Source: Powellomyces hirtus (lineage: Eukaryota > Chytridiomycota > Chytridiomycetes > Spizellomycetales > Powellomycetaceae). Taken from it: 64,000 bases of DNA. The notes beneath the pieces are model-generated. The model searched no databases. It worked only from the letters and a program-made list of their open reading frames with translations, and was not told the DNA's origin. This document shows, one piece after another, positions 45,424 through 57,524 of the stretch (positions are counted from its first letter, which is position 1; each line of letters opens with the position of its first letter). A program made the position numbers and the translations under genes. The DNA lies in contig JAHLKG010000004.1 of assembly GCA_025526995.1 (NCBI GenBank), positions 1,550,001 to 1,614,000 on the forward strand, in the 5' to 3' direction.

Positions 45424-47031
45424 GGACTTTTGGGTGAAGAGATGTGAAGGAAGAGGATTGTTGTTGTTCGTTCTTGCGTTGGAGTATAGGGTGGGCGGTT
45501 TTAGCGCAGCAGTTCTTTAAATGATGCGCGATGGAGTTTAGCGTTTAGCGTTTGTCAGAATGGGGTTGAGTGAGCGGGCAAGTGAATGTTTGGTTTATAA
45601 GTAGCGTTGTTTGTATGGCCGAATGTTTGAGAGACGAGGGTGAAGTCTAATTGTGTTATAAATGTGGGTGGAGGGAAAGAGGAGTGTAATAGGAGGGGGG
45701 AGTTTGGCGTTTGAAGGGGGTTTTATACGCAAAGAGCGGAGTGACAAGGTAGAACGGGGGAACGTGTAAACCGTATCGTATCGTACGTACGTAAGTTACG
45801 CAAGGGGGAAAGATGCCTTGGCAAACTCGGAAACCACAAACACCACGGAGGGATTAAGCAAAAGGGTGATTGAGGAGAGTCGTGTCTACGAGTGCGTTGC
45901 TTGATGTGGAGATGATGAAGGTTGATGGATGAAACGCGGGAGGGGGGCGGCGGCGCGCACCGGCGACTCAGTGATCACGCGGCTGATAAGGAACACAACT
46001 TGAGTTCATACCAAAATGTCGGTAACGCTTAGCCCTCACACGGGTCTTTGGTTTCGTGGGCCAATAATTGGGTGGGTGGGGCTTTACCCGAGTGGCGGAC
46101 ATGGGGGCTGATGGATGGGTACACGACAAGCCATGATTGGTGCGCCGCCGAAACAGGTTCCGCTGTTTGCCAAGCCAGGCCCACCTGAGAAAGAGTATCG
46201 ATCAGTCAACATCATCGTTGGACTCGGTACTCTTGGCCTCTTGCAAAGATGGGGGCCGGGGCTTTGCCTGGTCGTACCAATGCCAGAGGGATGATCTGTC
46301 CGATCTAGGACTATTCAGGTAAGCAAACTAGCATATACCGGTATCCGGTGTCCAGGATCTGTTTACGGTACCTGTCATTGAGCTCTTTGGCTGGACGTAT
46401 CGATATTTCTGGTCAAAATTAGCATGTGTAAGGCGATTCATTTACTAGGAGCACTAATAATTGAAAATCACATTGCGGTCGGCCCGACCCAGTCAACACA
46501 ACCCGCTTACATTCCCTTACCTACCGCATCCCCCAGCTCTATACTCCTGCGTCCTAGTCGCGCGTGGGGGCTTATGGTAGCATGGCCACTGTACGAGCGC
46601 CCGGTGCTTTCAACCAGGAACTCGCGTGTCCTCCGAGTGTCCTCCGAGTCGCCCTCGCCTTACGGTGTTTGGACCGAAATACAAACGCAAGCGACGACTG
46701 TTTTGATAATTGAGCACGACGCAATGCAAGACAATGTACGACGCCTTATTCTAGGATCCAACATGAGCCGCCTAAATACGGGATGCATGTCATACGTCAT
46801 AGGCGATCATGATTCATCATTCCTGAAGTCCCGCGCATTCCGCAGGCAATATCTATCGAATGCAAACGTTGACGAAACAACGCAAAAGAAAGCGATGACG
46901 TTCGTTTGCCTCCAATATCGTCATTGCCGGCATTTGCTCCCCCTATAAATGGTTTGCATCCCCTGGCCCTCTCTCGAGTATTCCGCCATATACAAGCACA
47001 AACAACAAACAAAACACAACACTCAATCAAA
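45424..47031. other. Intergenic, divergent promoters of two small genes
   Basis: About 1.6 kb with a G-rich plus strand near 45660-45960. A 174-codon plus-strand frame at 46424-46948 overlaps the TATA element of the next gene and is rejected. No other coding signal. Confidence 0.4.
46944..46950 (+). promoter_or_regulatory. TATA box of small gene at 47032
   Basis: TATAAAT, 88 nt before the ATG, followed by an A/C-rich leader (CAAACAACAAACAAAACACAAC) typical of highly expressed fungal transcripts. Confidence 0.6.
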
Positions 47032-47393
47032 ATGACCAAAATCACAGAATCCACCACTTCCCAGGCTGCCACCGGTCACTGTAAGCAACCTCCATCACCC
47101 CGGCCTTCTTGAATCCAAAACTCACTCTATATCCTGTCACAGACACTGACCGACCAGACAACCGTACCGCACCCGCGGAGGTCGCCCCTGTCGAGCATAC
47201 CGCGGGCTCTGAGAAGCACCCTGCCAAGGAAGGCAACCACCACAAGGCGAACAAGGACGCCATTATTGAGCTGGAAGACAAGGTCGAGGAACTCAAGCAC
47301 GATTCGAAGAAGCTTCATGCCGAGGGCAAGGAGGAAAAGGCGAAGCAGGTTGATCGCGAATTGAACGAGGTCATCCATGAGTTGAAAAACTAG
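47032..47393 (+). CDS. Small hydrophilic coiled-coil protein, 99 aa
   Basis: Two exons (47032-47080, 47143-47393), with intron GTAAGC...CACAG in phase 1. The N-terminus is Thr/Ala/Pro-rich and probably disordered. From about residue 45 the sequence is highly charged and heptad-like (AIIELEDKVEELKHDSKKLH), ending VDRELNEVIHELKN, so a short helical coiled coil is likely. There is no signal peptide or TM. The composition (Lys/Glu/His-rich, no Cys or Trp, A/C-rich leader, strong TATA box) resembles abundant stress-induced fungal proteins, but I cannot place it in a named family. Confidence 0.6.
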
Positions 47394-48125
47394 ATGATGG
47401 TTGTGATATATACCCCCACACGCCGACACACCACCCCTCCGCGCGTCAACAACACCCACACAAGCGCACCCCCGTTTCTATCTGTACATTTGGAGTTGAG
47501 ATGCCCTGATGATGTTGATATTCCGCACTTTCCTTTGATCGTCATGGTCGCATGATAATAACTTATATTATTTGTACATTCACAACCCGTTCCGACCGCC
47601 CTTTTCCTTTTTGATCCGTGCTTCCGGTGGTATCAGCAAACATCAGCCCTCTAGCATAACTGTACGCGCCCTCTAGCATAACTATACGCGTGAATCGTTT
47701 ATCGATCAATGTAAGCCAGAGCCCTGTGTCGCGTCACAGATTCTTGAGAACAATTCCAAGAAGCCATTTTTCCCAGCAACCCGGAGGGTGTATTATTACA
47801 CACATCGTGGGTTTACGCGTGAGTGTATCGCATGTATCCATTCCTTTCAATACAGACTCGGAGGGATTGTTCCCACCGCCTCCATTGGAGATTGTCCCGT
47901 TTAGGCATCTCACGGATATATCCATATAGTACACGTGGTCATGCGTGCATCACCTCACGCGCCTTCTGCCGTAACGCGTGCCAGTCGTACTATAAAACCA
48001 GGACTCCTCTTCCACACCTCTCCCTAACTTTTTACGAAACTTAACAATTATCAAAAAAACATCTATACACATCGACGCTATCTTACCTACCCAACACTGA
48101 AAACAAATACGCAACAAACCTCGCT
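47394..48125. other. Intergenic; promoter of gene at 48126
   Basis: No gene. Two near-identical CCCTCTAGCATAACT repeats lie at about 47647-47686. A TATAAAA element lies at 47991-47997 and an A/C-rich leader precedes the ATG. Confidence 0.5.
47991..47997 (+). promoter_or_regulatory. TATA box of gene at 48126
   Basis: TATAAAA, 135 nt before the ATG, followed by a C/A-rich, ATG-free leader. Confidence 0.55.
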
Positions 48126-48566
48126 ATGCAGCACTTCCGCACGCTCGCCCGACCGGGCTTCCTGCCCCGCCTGTCTACCACCACCTCCCTCCTCCGCAAG
48201 CCCTCACAGTTATTCGTCGCAGCATCCTACCACCACAGCCGCGAAATCCAGTTGCCCAACCATATGGCAAACCCCAACCAAAAACACACGGCCAAATCGA
48301 CCGCATCCGCGATGGTGACAGCGACAGCCGATGTCAACATGTTTCCGCATACCGACACCGACGCGTCAGGGTCACCGTCTGACGCGCCGGCGGAACAGCG
48401 GGCCCCGCGACCTAAGACGTCTGCGCCACACATCACGGAAGTGTCTAACCTCTCCGCGGATGAAATCCGCCAGATGGCTGGGTTGGAATCAGATTCCTCC
48501 TCTTCTTCATCACCTTCGACCGACCGAGTCCGCTTCACAGGAAGTAGGGACAAGGGATACGCATAA
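48126..48566 (+). CDS. Small hypothetical protein, 146 aa, possible mitochondrial presequence
   Basis: A single exon. The first ~40 residues (MQHFRTLARPGFLPRLSTTT..., then LLRKPSQLFVAASYHHSR) are rich in Arg, Leu, Ser and Thr and lack acidic residues, as in mitochondrial targeting presequences. The remainder is Ala/Thr/Pro/Asp-rich, with a helical TEVSNLSADEIRQMAG segment and a serine run before TDRVRFTG. Strong TATA box and leader. No family recognised; mitochondrial location is inference. Confidence 0.55.
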   Translation: MQHFRTLARPGFLPRLSTTTSLLRKPSQLFVAASYHHSREIQLPNHMANPNQKHTAKSTASAMVTATADVNMFPHTDTDASGSPSDAPAEQRAPRPKTSAPHITEVSNLSADEIRQMAGLESDSSSSSSPSTDRVRFTGSRDKGYA

Positions 48567-48917
48567 TTGGGGTTTCTACTGTCTGGGAGATGATATGCGC
48601 ATGGGAGCTGTTGGCTTTGCTGTCTGATGCGGTTAAGCCTCCGCATTTGTATACTTTCTTGGTGACTTTCAAACAAAAAATACTATGTGGCAAAAAAACG
48701 TTTCCCTTTGCATTGATGTGACCTCGCTGTCTGTATGAAGTTTTCGCACCTGCAAAGCAATCCTCTTTGGATGACGCAGATCTTCATAGCAGGAGGGGCT
48801 TGCTGCGCACACGCTTGTCCGAACGAAACTCGGTGTCCGAACGCACTCTCCTCGATCTTCCATTTTCCATTCTTCTTTTTTTTGTCCTTCCTCCAACATT
48901 CTCACTAATTCCCCCAC
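48567..48917. other. Promoter region of GCP6 gene
   Basis: 3' flank of the small gene and 5' region of GCP6. T/C-rich stretch at 48850-48917. No gene. Confidence 0.5.
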
Positions 48918-51900
48918 ATGACTCTCCTCGAAACCACTCTCTTTTCCCCAACCTCCTCCTTCCTCTCCGACTTCAAATCCCTCTGTGCTCTCATCCTCGC
49001 TCGACCATCCTCCCACCACAGCAACCTACCTAACCTACCACCAACACGCCTACCCACCACACAAACTTCCTCCGACGCCCTAGCCCGTTTCTACACCCTC
49101 ACGTTAGACGACAACTTTCATCGAAACTATGGCCACACGAGAGCGGACCGATGGGGCCCGAAACTCGCGGAACGGATTGGGGCTGTGTTGTATCGATTGA
49201 GGACCGACCGGCAATTTGATAAATGCAATGGCCTGGAAATTTTGTTGCAGGCGGTCGGAGTTGATTGCGGATATGCTGAGGGAAGGAGAAAGAACACAGC
49301 AGCAACAGCTAGTGGTAGTCCGCTTGGTGATGTGATTGAGATAGGCAAAGGCGACTCGTCCAAAGTGTTTGCATGGACCGAAAAACTCTCCGTCATATGG
49401 GTTCTCTTCAGTATCGCCGACCTAGACTCCGATCCCCACGACAACACCAACAACGCCAACAGCTCGACCCTTACAGCCAAAGCCATCGCGAACCGGTATG
49501 CCCAAACTCAGCGCTTCGAGACCCGCCTTGGGTGCATTCCAGACCCATTGACGGACCCCGGACTCATTATGCCGCCAGCGCACGATGTGCGAGCGACGGA
49601 TTCGGCAACGATGTCGAGAGAGATGCGAGTGCACCATCCGTATGATGTTGTGTATACCGACGAAAGTTTTGAGGGGCAGTCGGGCGCGGTGGGAGATGAA
49701 GTTGGGGAGGAGAAGGATTGTTTGACAGGTGGGCTGCACGGGGTCTGAGAAGAGTGGGAGGGTTGTTGGTTACTGATTTGGCTTTTGTTGGAAAGGTTCG
49801 GATCTGTTCTTGAAGGGTCTTCCTCGGTCAGGACCCTACGACGCATACAAGACTCGAACGCTCTTTGGGGCGCTCACCAACGCGAATGGTATGTAACAGA
49901 CGTGGGAATGGGTTGGTAGTTGTAGTGAGCGCGGAAAACCCCCTGCGAACAGACAATGAGTGCATCAACACTGATCCATTTCTTTCCTCCCATCTACAAC
50001 ACCCAGCCATGCCGCAGAACGTCTGGAACCTCGACATCCACCTCTCGCTCCCACCTCTCCCCATCACCGCGCAGAGTTTTGCGTCATCATCCCCCTCATT
50101 CCGCAATTCTTCCACGCCCGACGCCTCCATGATGTCGGAACCGGAGTCGCCAGAGGGAGGACGATTGACCAGTTTTTCGTATGATAGTGGGTGTAAACTG
50201 TTCAATGGCGGGGAGGATGTATGGAGAGAGTGTGGACGGGCGCGTGAGAATGTTATGGTAATGTTGAACATTTGTAATGCGATCATGCGCGGCCCCCAAC
50301 TACTTGGCAGCTGATGTTGTATTGTATGCTCTGTATCTCAAAAAGTGCCCCCTCCGGACTTGGGAAATGCTGCGTGCGAATCCGGCGTCCGTTGCTCAAC
50401 AGGCCGACGAGGGTATGGTGTCGCCATATCTGACGGAATCATCCTTGGGAGTGTTCAATGATGTGTATAGAAAGTAGGTGAGCCCGCTGAATGTTATATC
50501 TGCTGATGCTGATGCACCCCATCAATGGCTTCATTGGTCGTGAGTCATGTTTTGAACTTGTCGTCATTTTTTTTTTATTGTTTCTAGTCATTTCTTGCCA
50601 CGTCTACTCAACGATCAGAACGTGAACTTGCCAAGCGAAAGCGCGCTGTTGCAGGTTGGTACTTTTAGTAAAGCGCAATCTATGGCCCCCTTGCGCCCAA
50701 AAGCCTCACACAATGAAGGGAATTGAAACTAAATCTTTAAAAACTGACGGGTGTTGATGATTTATTCAGGACATTCTGAATTTGGTCCTGGGTCTTTCGT
50801 CTGCCACGTTCGCCTTTTCGCACGACACGATGACGTTTGAGATTGCACACGGGTGGAAGGGGCGGTTGAGATCGGTGGGATGCACCGAGATGAGTTTTGC
50901 GAGGTAATTGGTTTGGCGAATTATATCAAAATGAATATCACGCATCCATTTTTCAGCGTCAAAGGGGTGGGAACGCTCATGTTTCAGCGCGTTTTTGCAG
51001 TTATTTGGACCGCTTTTTGGCCATCGGCACGTTCATCCGACGCCTGGACTATGTTGTCGAGGTTGTTGAAGGAAATATACAGTACGTCCTATCGCATAGA
51101 GAGTGTGTGATTCGTTCAAGCATGTTTCTGATCGCAAGACCCTCTTTTTCAGACTCTGTGGGCAAACAGGTCTTGCGTTTGGCCATGCGTTGTCGTCATA
51201 TCTGGCATTTGTCCGCGCCTGTCTGGCAGTGGTGCATGATCAGCTTGATGGGGGGGCGACGGTGGAGCAGCAGCAGCAGCAACAGTTGTCGACCCAGTTG
51301 CAGAGACTGTATTGGGCGGTGGATGGGAGTTATCATCAGTTGGAGATGATTGCCGCGATTTGTCGGTGTGATGTAAGAAAACACAGTAGAACAACACAAG
51401 CACGACAAAACTACATTTTTGCTCATGGAGATTGACTCGGTATGCACAAATGTAGGTTCCCCCCATCCCTGCAACCAAAGCCAAATCCACCGTCCGGTTC
51501 GACATCCCCCTTGGAAGCGACCTCCTCTCGCGCATCTACGACTCTGCCTGTGCTCTCGACACTGCAGTCATTTCTCCCACCACGACCGGCAACACGTTGC
51601 TCCGCATCGTACTGTTGGGCATGCTGGAATACGCCAGCCGACCCTACCTCACGTGGCTTGAGCAGTGGCTGGGGCTCTCGCTTGCGTCTCACAAGTATAG
51701 TGCGCATATGGCGGGTGTGTTGGAGAAGATTACGGATGTGTGGGATCCGTATGCTGAGTTTTTTGTGGCGTTTGAGGAGATGCGGGGTGGGAAGCAACAA
51801 GATAACAACAGCACCACCACCGAGAACGATGAGGACGATGCGGACAAGACCGGACACCACCACCGACATCACCCCTTCTGGCAGGCGGAATGGCAGCTGA

Positions 51901-54900
51901 GCCAGAATGTCGCTCCCCCGTCGTTTTTGCCGCCCCGATTGGTGAAGCAGGTGCTGCATGCGGGCAAATATTTGAGGTTGTTGAGGAGTTGTCAGCCGGA
52001 TCATCCGCTTCTCACCATGCGGGCTGCGGCTGCTGCAAGTCTGGCGGGAGAGGGAGAGAGAGAGGGAGATGAGAGCTTGTGGGCGATGGATCTCGCGTGG
52101 TGTTATAGTGAAGAAGAGGTCGAGGGGTAAGTTACGGGAGGGTTGAGGGATTCGAGGGGAGGGGGGGGGGGGGGGGTTTGGTTTGGGCTCATCACTTATT
52201 GGTATCGTTCTCTTTTGCTGCAACCGCTTGTTGTGCTGGGGGTATCAGATTCCACGCCGCGGCAGATTCATACATCCGCCACATTAAGTCCGTTATGGCC
52301 GCCGATACCCAAGCATTAGCGGCGCGCACGCTCGCCCAGGAGGAACAGGTGTCGCAAGCTGCGGCCACGCACCGCGAATCCCGTGCGCGCCGTCTCCAGG
52401 CGCACCAAGCCGCGCTCCTCGCCGACCGCCAATCCAAACGTGACCGCCAACAAGCCGCGCAGGCCGATATCCAGCAGTTTTTGCAACAGCGGGACGAGGC
52501 GAAGCGGAAGGAAGAATGGGAGCGGGAGGAAGAGGAGACGGAGAAGAAGAAAAAGGTGGAGACGGAGAGGGAGAAGCGAGATGAGGTCGTTAGGCAGGAG
52601 AGGGAGAGGATGGTGACCGAGCATGAGACGCGGGTAAGGGAGTTGGAGAGGCGGGAGCAGAGAGTGGAGTGGAAGAGGCAGAGGGTGGAGTTGGCGAGGA
52701 GAAGACGGGAGGTGGTGCAGGAGAGGAGGAGGAACGAGGAAGTGGATGCTGCGGCAATGATAAACCAAGCGGCGACACCTCACCCTGCGCCGGATAGGGA
52801 GGTGGATGCGGACGCGACAAGTGGCGTGCTCATGTCCCCCGATGCAAGCTTTGTGACTGCTGACGACGGAAGTGAAAGCGAGGACGAGAGGATGCGCAAC
52901 CATGACCCGCCACCACGTGGGGAGGAGAGTGGGGATGAGAGCATGGGTGATGGGGCGGTGATTCCGGACACTTTGAGCGGTGCAGAGGCGGATGTGAAGA
53001 TGGGGGCTGGCGGTGTGGAATGTAGTGGTAGTGGCAGTCCATCCACCTCGGTAGTGGAGCTTGGCAAGTCGGCAAAGGACGCACGGCCACAACAGCAACA
53101 ACCACAGCAACAGCGAGTGCAGATGCAGTTTGCAGCGACGACAGCAGCAGCAGCAGCAGCTGCTGCGCCCGCGTTCACCCAGATGGGATCTATAGGCCTC
53201 TTGATGGAGGGTGCGTCGGCGTTCTCGCCCTTTTTTGCACCGGGCTTGGGCGCTGATGTGGGCCGGCCCGTTGTGGAGACGGAGGTGGGGGTGGAGGTGG
53301 ACGTGGGAGAGGGTACTCGAGAGAAAGAGAAAGCTGAAGAAGAAGGAGAGGGAGAAGGGGGAGGAGTCACAGAGGGGGAGACGGATGAGGAGAGGAGTGT
53401 GGGCCAAGCCATAATACGGAATAACGAGACGTCCGAGGAGGAGCCCTTGCTTGCGTTGCAGAAACGCCCACAACGACCACAGCCCGATCACAGATGGGAT
53501 CTGGCCACGCCGCCGTCCTCGACTTGCATCACTTGCACGCCCTCATTCGCCCAGTTTCTCGAATCCCACATGGCGTCCGCCGAACGGAACCACACGACCA
53601 CGGGCCACCCGTCCACCTCCCTCCACCACCTCACCACCCTAACCCTGCACCGCACCCTGTCCTCCATCTCTGCGCTCATTTCCAAAGCCACTCTGGACGC
53701 CCTGTACCCGCAACTGTGCCACCACCTCGGCCTCGCCCGCCGCTATGTCCTCCTGGGCGACCCTGCGTTTTGCACGCGGGTGGTGGATGCTTTGTTTAGA
53801 AGCGAGAAGGGCCTGCGGGTGGATGCGCGCCGCCGCCACCACCGCCACAGCTGGCCCCCTGGGTTTGGAGAGTTGGCGACCGTCCTGCAGGGCGTTGTCG
53901 GTGCTGACATGGAGGAGGAGGAGGGGAGAGTGGAGTTTGAGGGCGTGCCTGCGGGTGGCGATGTTGGTGGTAAGGACATTTGGGATGCGAACGGGGATGT
54001 GAAACACACGCGGTGCTTGGAGTTCTGATTTTTTTTTTTTTTTGTGTTTTTTTTGATCTTCGACTTGCAGCGTTGGATGCGCTCAAGTTCCTCCGACTGC
54101 GCTACACGGCCCCCGCGCCGTACGACATGATCCTCACGCGCGCGGCCATGGAAAAGTACGAAGCTGTGTTTGCGTTTCTGCTGGTTCTGCACCGCGCGCA
54201 CGTTGCCCTCGACCACGTCTGCGCCGCCCTCACGACCACCCAGCGGTGCGGATCGAGAAGCAGAAGAACCCCGCGCCCCGCGCCCTCATCATCATCATTG
54301 GCCCGACGGCGGCGGCGGCGGGCTCCCGCGGTTGCCACGACGCGCCTATTGTGGGACGCGCGCGCGTTTGTGGGCGGGTTCCTCCGCTACGCCGTGGCGA
54401 CGGGAGTCGCGGCCGTGGGGGCCGAGTTTGACATCCAGGTGGGAACGATGAGGCATCAGCAGCAGCATCAGGACTACCACGACCACGACCACCACCACGA
54501 GGGCACGAGTTTGGAAACGATGCACGCGTTACATCATACCCACCTCGACCGCATCCTGTGGCGCTTGCTGCTGAACCCGAAACAACGGCCCATCATGGTG
54601 ATGGTGGAAGGCATGTTGCAGATTGTAATCCGGTTTGCGAGAGGGGTCACGCGCGTCGATAGTGATAGTGACGATAGCGACGATGATGATGATGATGAGG
54701 AAACGCAGCGTGAAAGTGTCGCCACCTTGCTCGCCGGATTCAGGATCCGGTACGCAATGCTGGTAAAAGTCCTCGGGGCGATGGTAGACAAGCATGCGAT
54801 GACGACGACGACAACACCGACTGGGACAATGGCAGGAGGGCGCCGCGCGGGTGGGAAACGCAGTAGCACCAGCAGCAACAACAACAACAACACCAGCAGC

Positions 54901-55047
54901 AGCAGTGCTCGTCCTGCCGCGGCGGGAGGAGGCAAGGAGATGGCGTGTTTCAATCGCCTCTTGGCCGAAATTGATGGAAATGGATATGTGGCCAAGCGGC
55001 TCGTGCCCAATTTGGCCACGTTGCAAAGTGAGATGGAGGCGTTGTAA
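48918..55047 (+). CDS. TUBGCP6: Gamma-tubulin complex component 6 (GCP6-type)
   Basis: Eleven exons (48918-49728, 49796-49888, 50007-50243, 50311-50473, 50588-50654, 50770-50903, 51001-51081, 51153-51372, 51456-52126, 52249-53969, 54071-55047) encode 1724 aa. GCP N-domain: ALLQDILNLVLGLSSATF, YLDRFLAIGTFIRRLDYVV, GLAFGHALSSYLAF. Then LLRIVLLGMLEYASRPYLTW. A ~550-residue middle segment in exon 10 begins with a long charged coiled coil (QALAARTLAQEEQVS..., then KRKEEWEREEEETEKKKK) and continues Gln/Ala-rich and acidic. GCP C-domain, the gamma-tubulin-binding part: LDALKFLRLRY...MEKYEAVFAFLLVLHR. The long insert between the two domains is the GCP6 hallmark. The complex nucleates microtubules at the spindle pole or centrosome. 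Donor 50244 (GTGAGA) is chosen because nearer GTs break the frame or leave a 37-nt intron. Intron 9 holds a G16 run and intron 10 a T run. Confidence 0.87.
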
Positions 55048-55318
55048 AATGTCCCTCTTGCGGGTGCATTATTTAAGAAATACGGCGAATGTGATTGATT
55101 CATACCAAACGCGAGGCGTATCACACATGCAACAGTGTCCTTGACCATTTTATACAGTCATCTTATTTTCTTTTTCCCTTCTGGCTCCCAATTACCCTAT
55201 TATACAACAGTGTGTGTCTTGCACAGTACCCATGCCGCAGATGGGAGGCTAGGTGACGGTTTCCTGGCCTCCCTTTGCTTGCTTGGCATTTTGCTCAAAC
55301 AGCCCACCTCAATGCGGT

Positions 55319-57524
55319 TTAGTGTCCGTGCGGGTCACCTTCTTGCGGCTCTGGTTCTATCTTGATCATGTCGTCTATCCTCAGCAGAGCAATGGCGGCC
55401 TCGGTGGCGGCTTTTAGGGACTTGAGCTTGGACATGGCCGGTTCCAGCACACCAGCGGCCAGGTTGTCGCGGGCCACTCCCTTGATGAGGTCAAGACCGT
55501 ACCTGAAAGGAGAGAGCAAGCGCGTTGGGCAATCAGCAAAAAAAAAAAAAAAAAAAAAAAAGAGTGGAAAAAGGATTATCAGGGTCCACATGGATAGGGC
55601 AACTCACCATTTCAGGGCTTTTTTGGAGTTGTCACCACCTGCGTTTTGAGCAGCGTTGTGGTACGCTCGCAGTTTGGACACCAGGTCGGTCGAGTCCTTG
55701 GCGGCATTCACAGCCAGGGTTTTGGGAATGACCAACAGAGCATTGGCATACTCGGCAATGGCGAGCTGTTCGCGCGATCCCAAGGTAGTGGCAAAGTTTT
55801 CCAGGTAGATGGAAAGAGCGGCCTCGACGGCACCGCCACCAGGAACGACGGCATTGCTCTCCAAGGTTCGCTTGACGGCGCACAGGCAGTCATGCACGGA
55901 TCGTTCCATCTCGTCCAACATGTAATCATTGGCTCCTCGCAGGATGATGGACGCAGACGAGTGCACTTTGGTGCCCTTGACTAGGATGCACTCGTCGTCC
56001 GAAATGCGCTCCTGGACGACCTCCTCAGCGTGACCAAGGAACGCGGCGTCAAAGGTCTCTTCACCCTCCAAGTTGGCCAGCGTCGAGATAAGGCTCGCTA
56101 AAAATATGTAGCACCGATTTGAGCATACATGCAGCACACATTATTGCAAAGCATGGCAAAATTGTACCTCCGGTAGCCTTGGCAATGCGCCTCAGGTCAT
56201 CCTTCTTCACACGACGGATGGCCATAGCGCCAGCCTCCACAAAGAGCTTCAGGCAAAGATCGTCAATACCCTTTGTTGTCATGATGACGTTCGCACCGGT
56301 CGCCAGAATTTTCTGAATACGCTCGGTGGTGATCTCAATCTCCCTTCGGCGAATGTCCTCCAGCTTGTCTGGATCGTCAATAACAATGTTGACACCGAGG
56401 TGCATGCGAGCCTTCTGCAAGTTGATGTCCAAACACGCAATCCTGGCACCGTTGATTCGGGTCTTGATCGCTATCCACAGGGGAACAAGCCAACACGATC
56501 AGAGACCCTTTTTCTGGGCAAGATATATGATAGATAGATGTGTACCTTGGGAGGCGACAGTGCAGTTGAGAGCATATCCCTTGATGAGCTGACTTTCCCG
56601 GACACCCTTTCCGTGGGCTTTCAGGATGTTGACAGCCTTGATCGGGTATCTGGCCTCGCCCTTGTTGTTGATCGTTTTTACGGCGGTCATGGCGTTCACG
56701 ACAAGCTCGGCGAAAAAGTCATCGTCACTATTGCCAGAAAAGATGCGTCACGATCAAGTTCATAAAAGAAGAATGACGCATATGAGGCAGCAGTACACAA
56801 GCAAGATACGTACGCTCCAATAATTTTCGAGGACATGCTGGTCTTTGCAACATTGATAAGGCAATCACGGCCCAGGGTGTCCACCTTGACGGTCATCTGG
56901 TCAACAATAAATTTGACAGCCTCCTTGCTGGCCAAACGGTATCCGGTGATGATGGTGGTCGGGTGAATTTTGTTTTTGACGAGATCGTTTGCTCTCCGCA
57001 GCAGCTCCGCAGCAATAATGACGACGGATGTGGTTCCGTCACCGACTTCCTTGTCCTGCTGCTGAGCGAGCTCGACCAATACACGGGCGGCGGGGTGCTC
57101 CACCTCGAGGAGTTTGAGAATGGTGGCACCGTCGTTGGAGATGGTCACGTCCTGATTTGCGATTCGCGACGTGTTATTTTCTGCAGCTCCCACAAACAAT
57201 GGCATTTCCAGCAGTAGTTACCCCAATGTCGTCCACCAGCATTTTGTCTAGTCCAACGGGACCCAGGGAACTCTTGACAATGTTTGCAATGGTGAGAGCA
57301 GCGAGAACTAAAAATGGCCAAATACACGTCATGTAAGCGATCGACTGGTTGCCAGTCGTGGACTACGTATATCGACGCAACGCACCATTCTGTCCTCGTA
57401 CTTCCATCCCGGAAGTTCGGAGACCTGCATGATGGGAGAACAGTTAGGGATCCGGCGCCAAGAGCTCGCGATGGGCTGGTAGGTTACCTCCGATGGGGAG
57501 GGGGTTTGATCTGTTGTTTGACAT
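55319..57524 (-). CDS. CCT1: T-complex chaperonin subunit alpha (CCT1/TCP1)
   Basis: Eight exons in coding order (57524-57488, 57424-57386, 57307-57222, 57151-56814, 56727-56546, 56470-56168, 56097-55608, 55502-55319) encode 552 aa, the usual CCT1 length. Start: [13 protein letters not shown], then [11 protein letters not shown] (compare the family's GxRTSGxDVRxQN). Group II chaperonin motifs: [56 protein letters not shown] (ATP site), [22 protein letters not shown] and [16 protein letters not shown]1-specific regions such as KIACLDxxLQK (here [14 protein letters not shown]) separate it from other CCT subunits. It is one of eight subunits of the cytosolic ring that folds actin and tubulin. 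The first two exons are only 37 and 39 nt. A 23-nt A run lies in intron 7. Confidence 0.95.

Noticed and set aside
46424..46948. 174-codon plus-strand frame
   Set aside because: It ends across the TATA box of the gene at 47032, has no leader or domain, and its composition is like intergenic DNA.
50258..50310. Alternative GCP6 intron with donor GTAATG at 50258
   Set aside because: It leaves the next exon out of frame; the GTGAGA donor at 50244 keeps the frame and gives a 67-nt intron.
52316..53491. 391-codon minus-strand frame opposite GCP6 exon 10
   Set aside because: Leu/Pro/His-rich shadow of the Glu/Arg-rich coiled coil; GCP6 frame and splice sites are consistent with the family.
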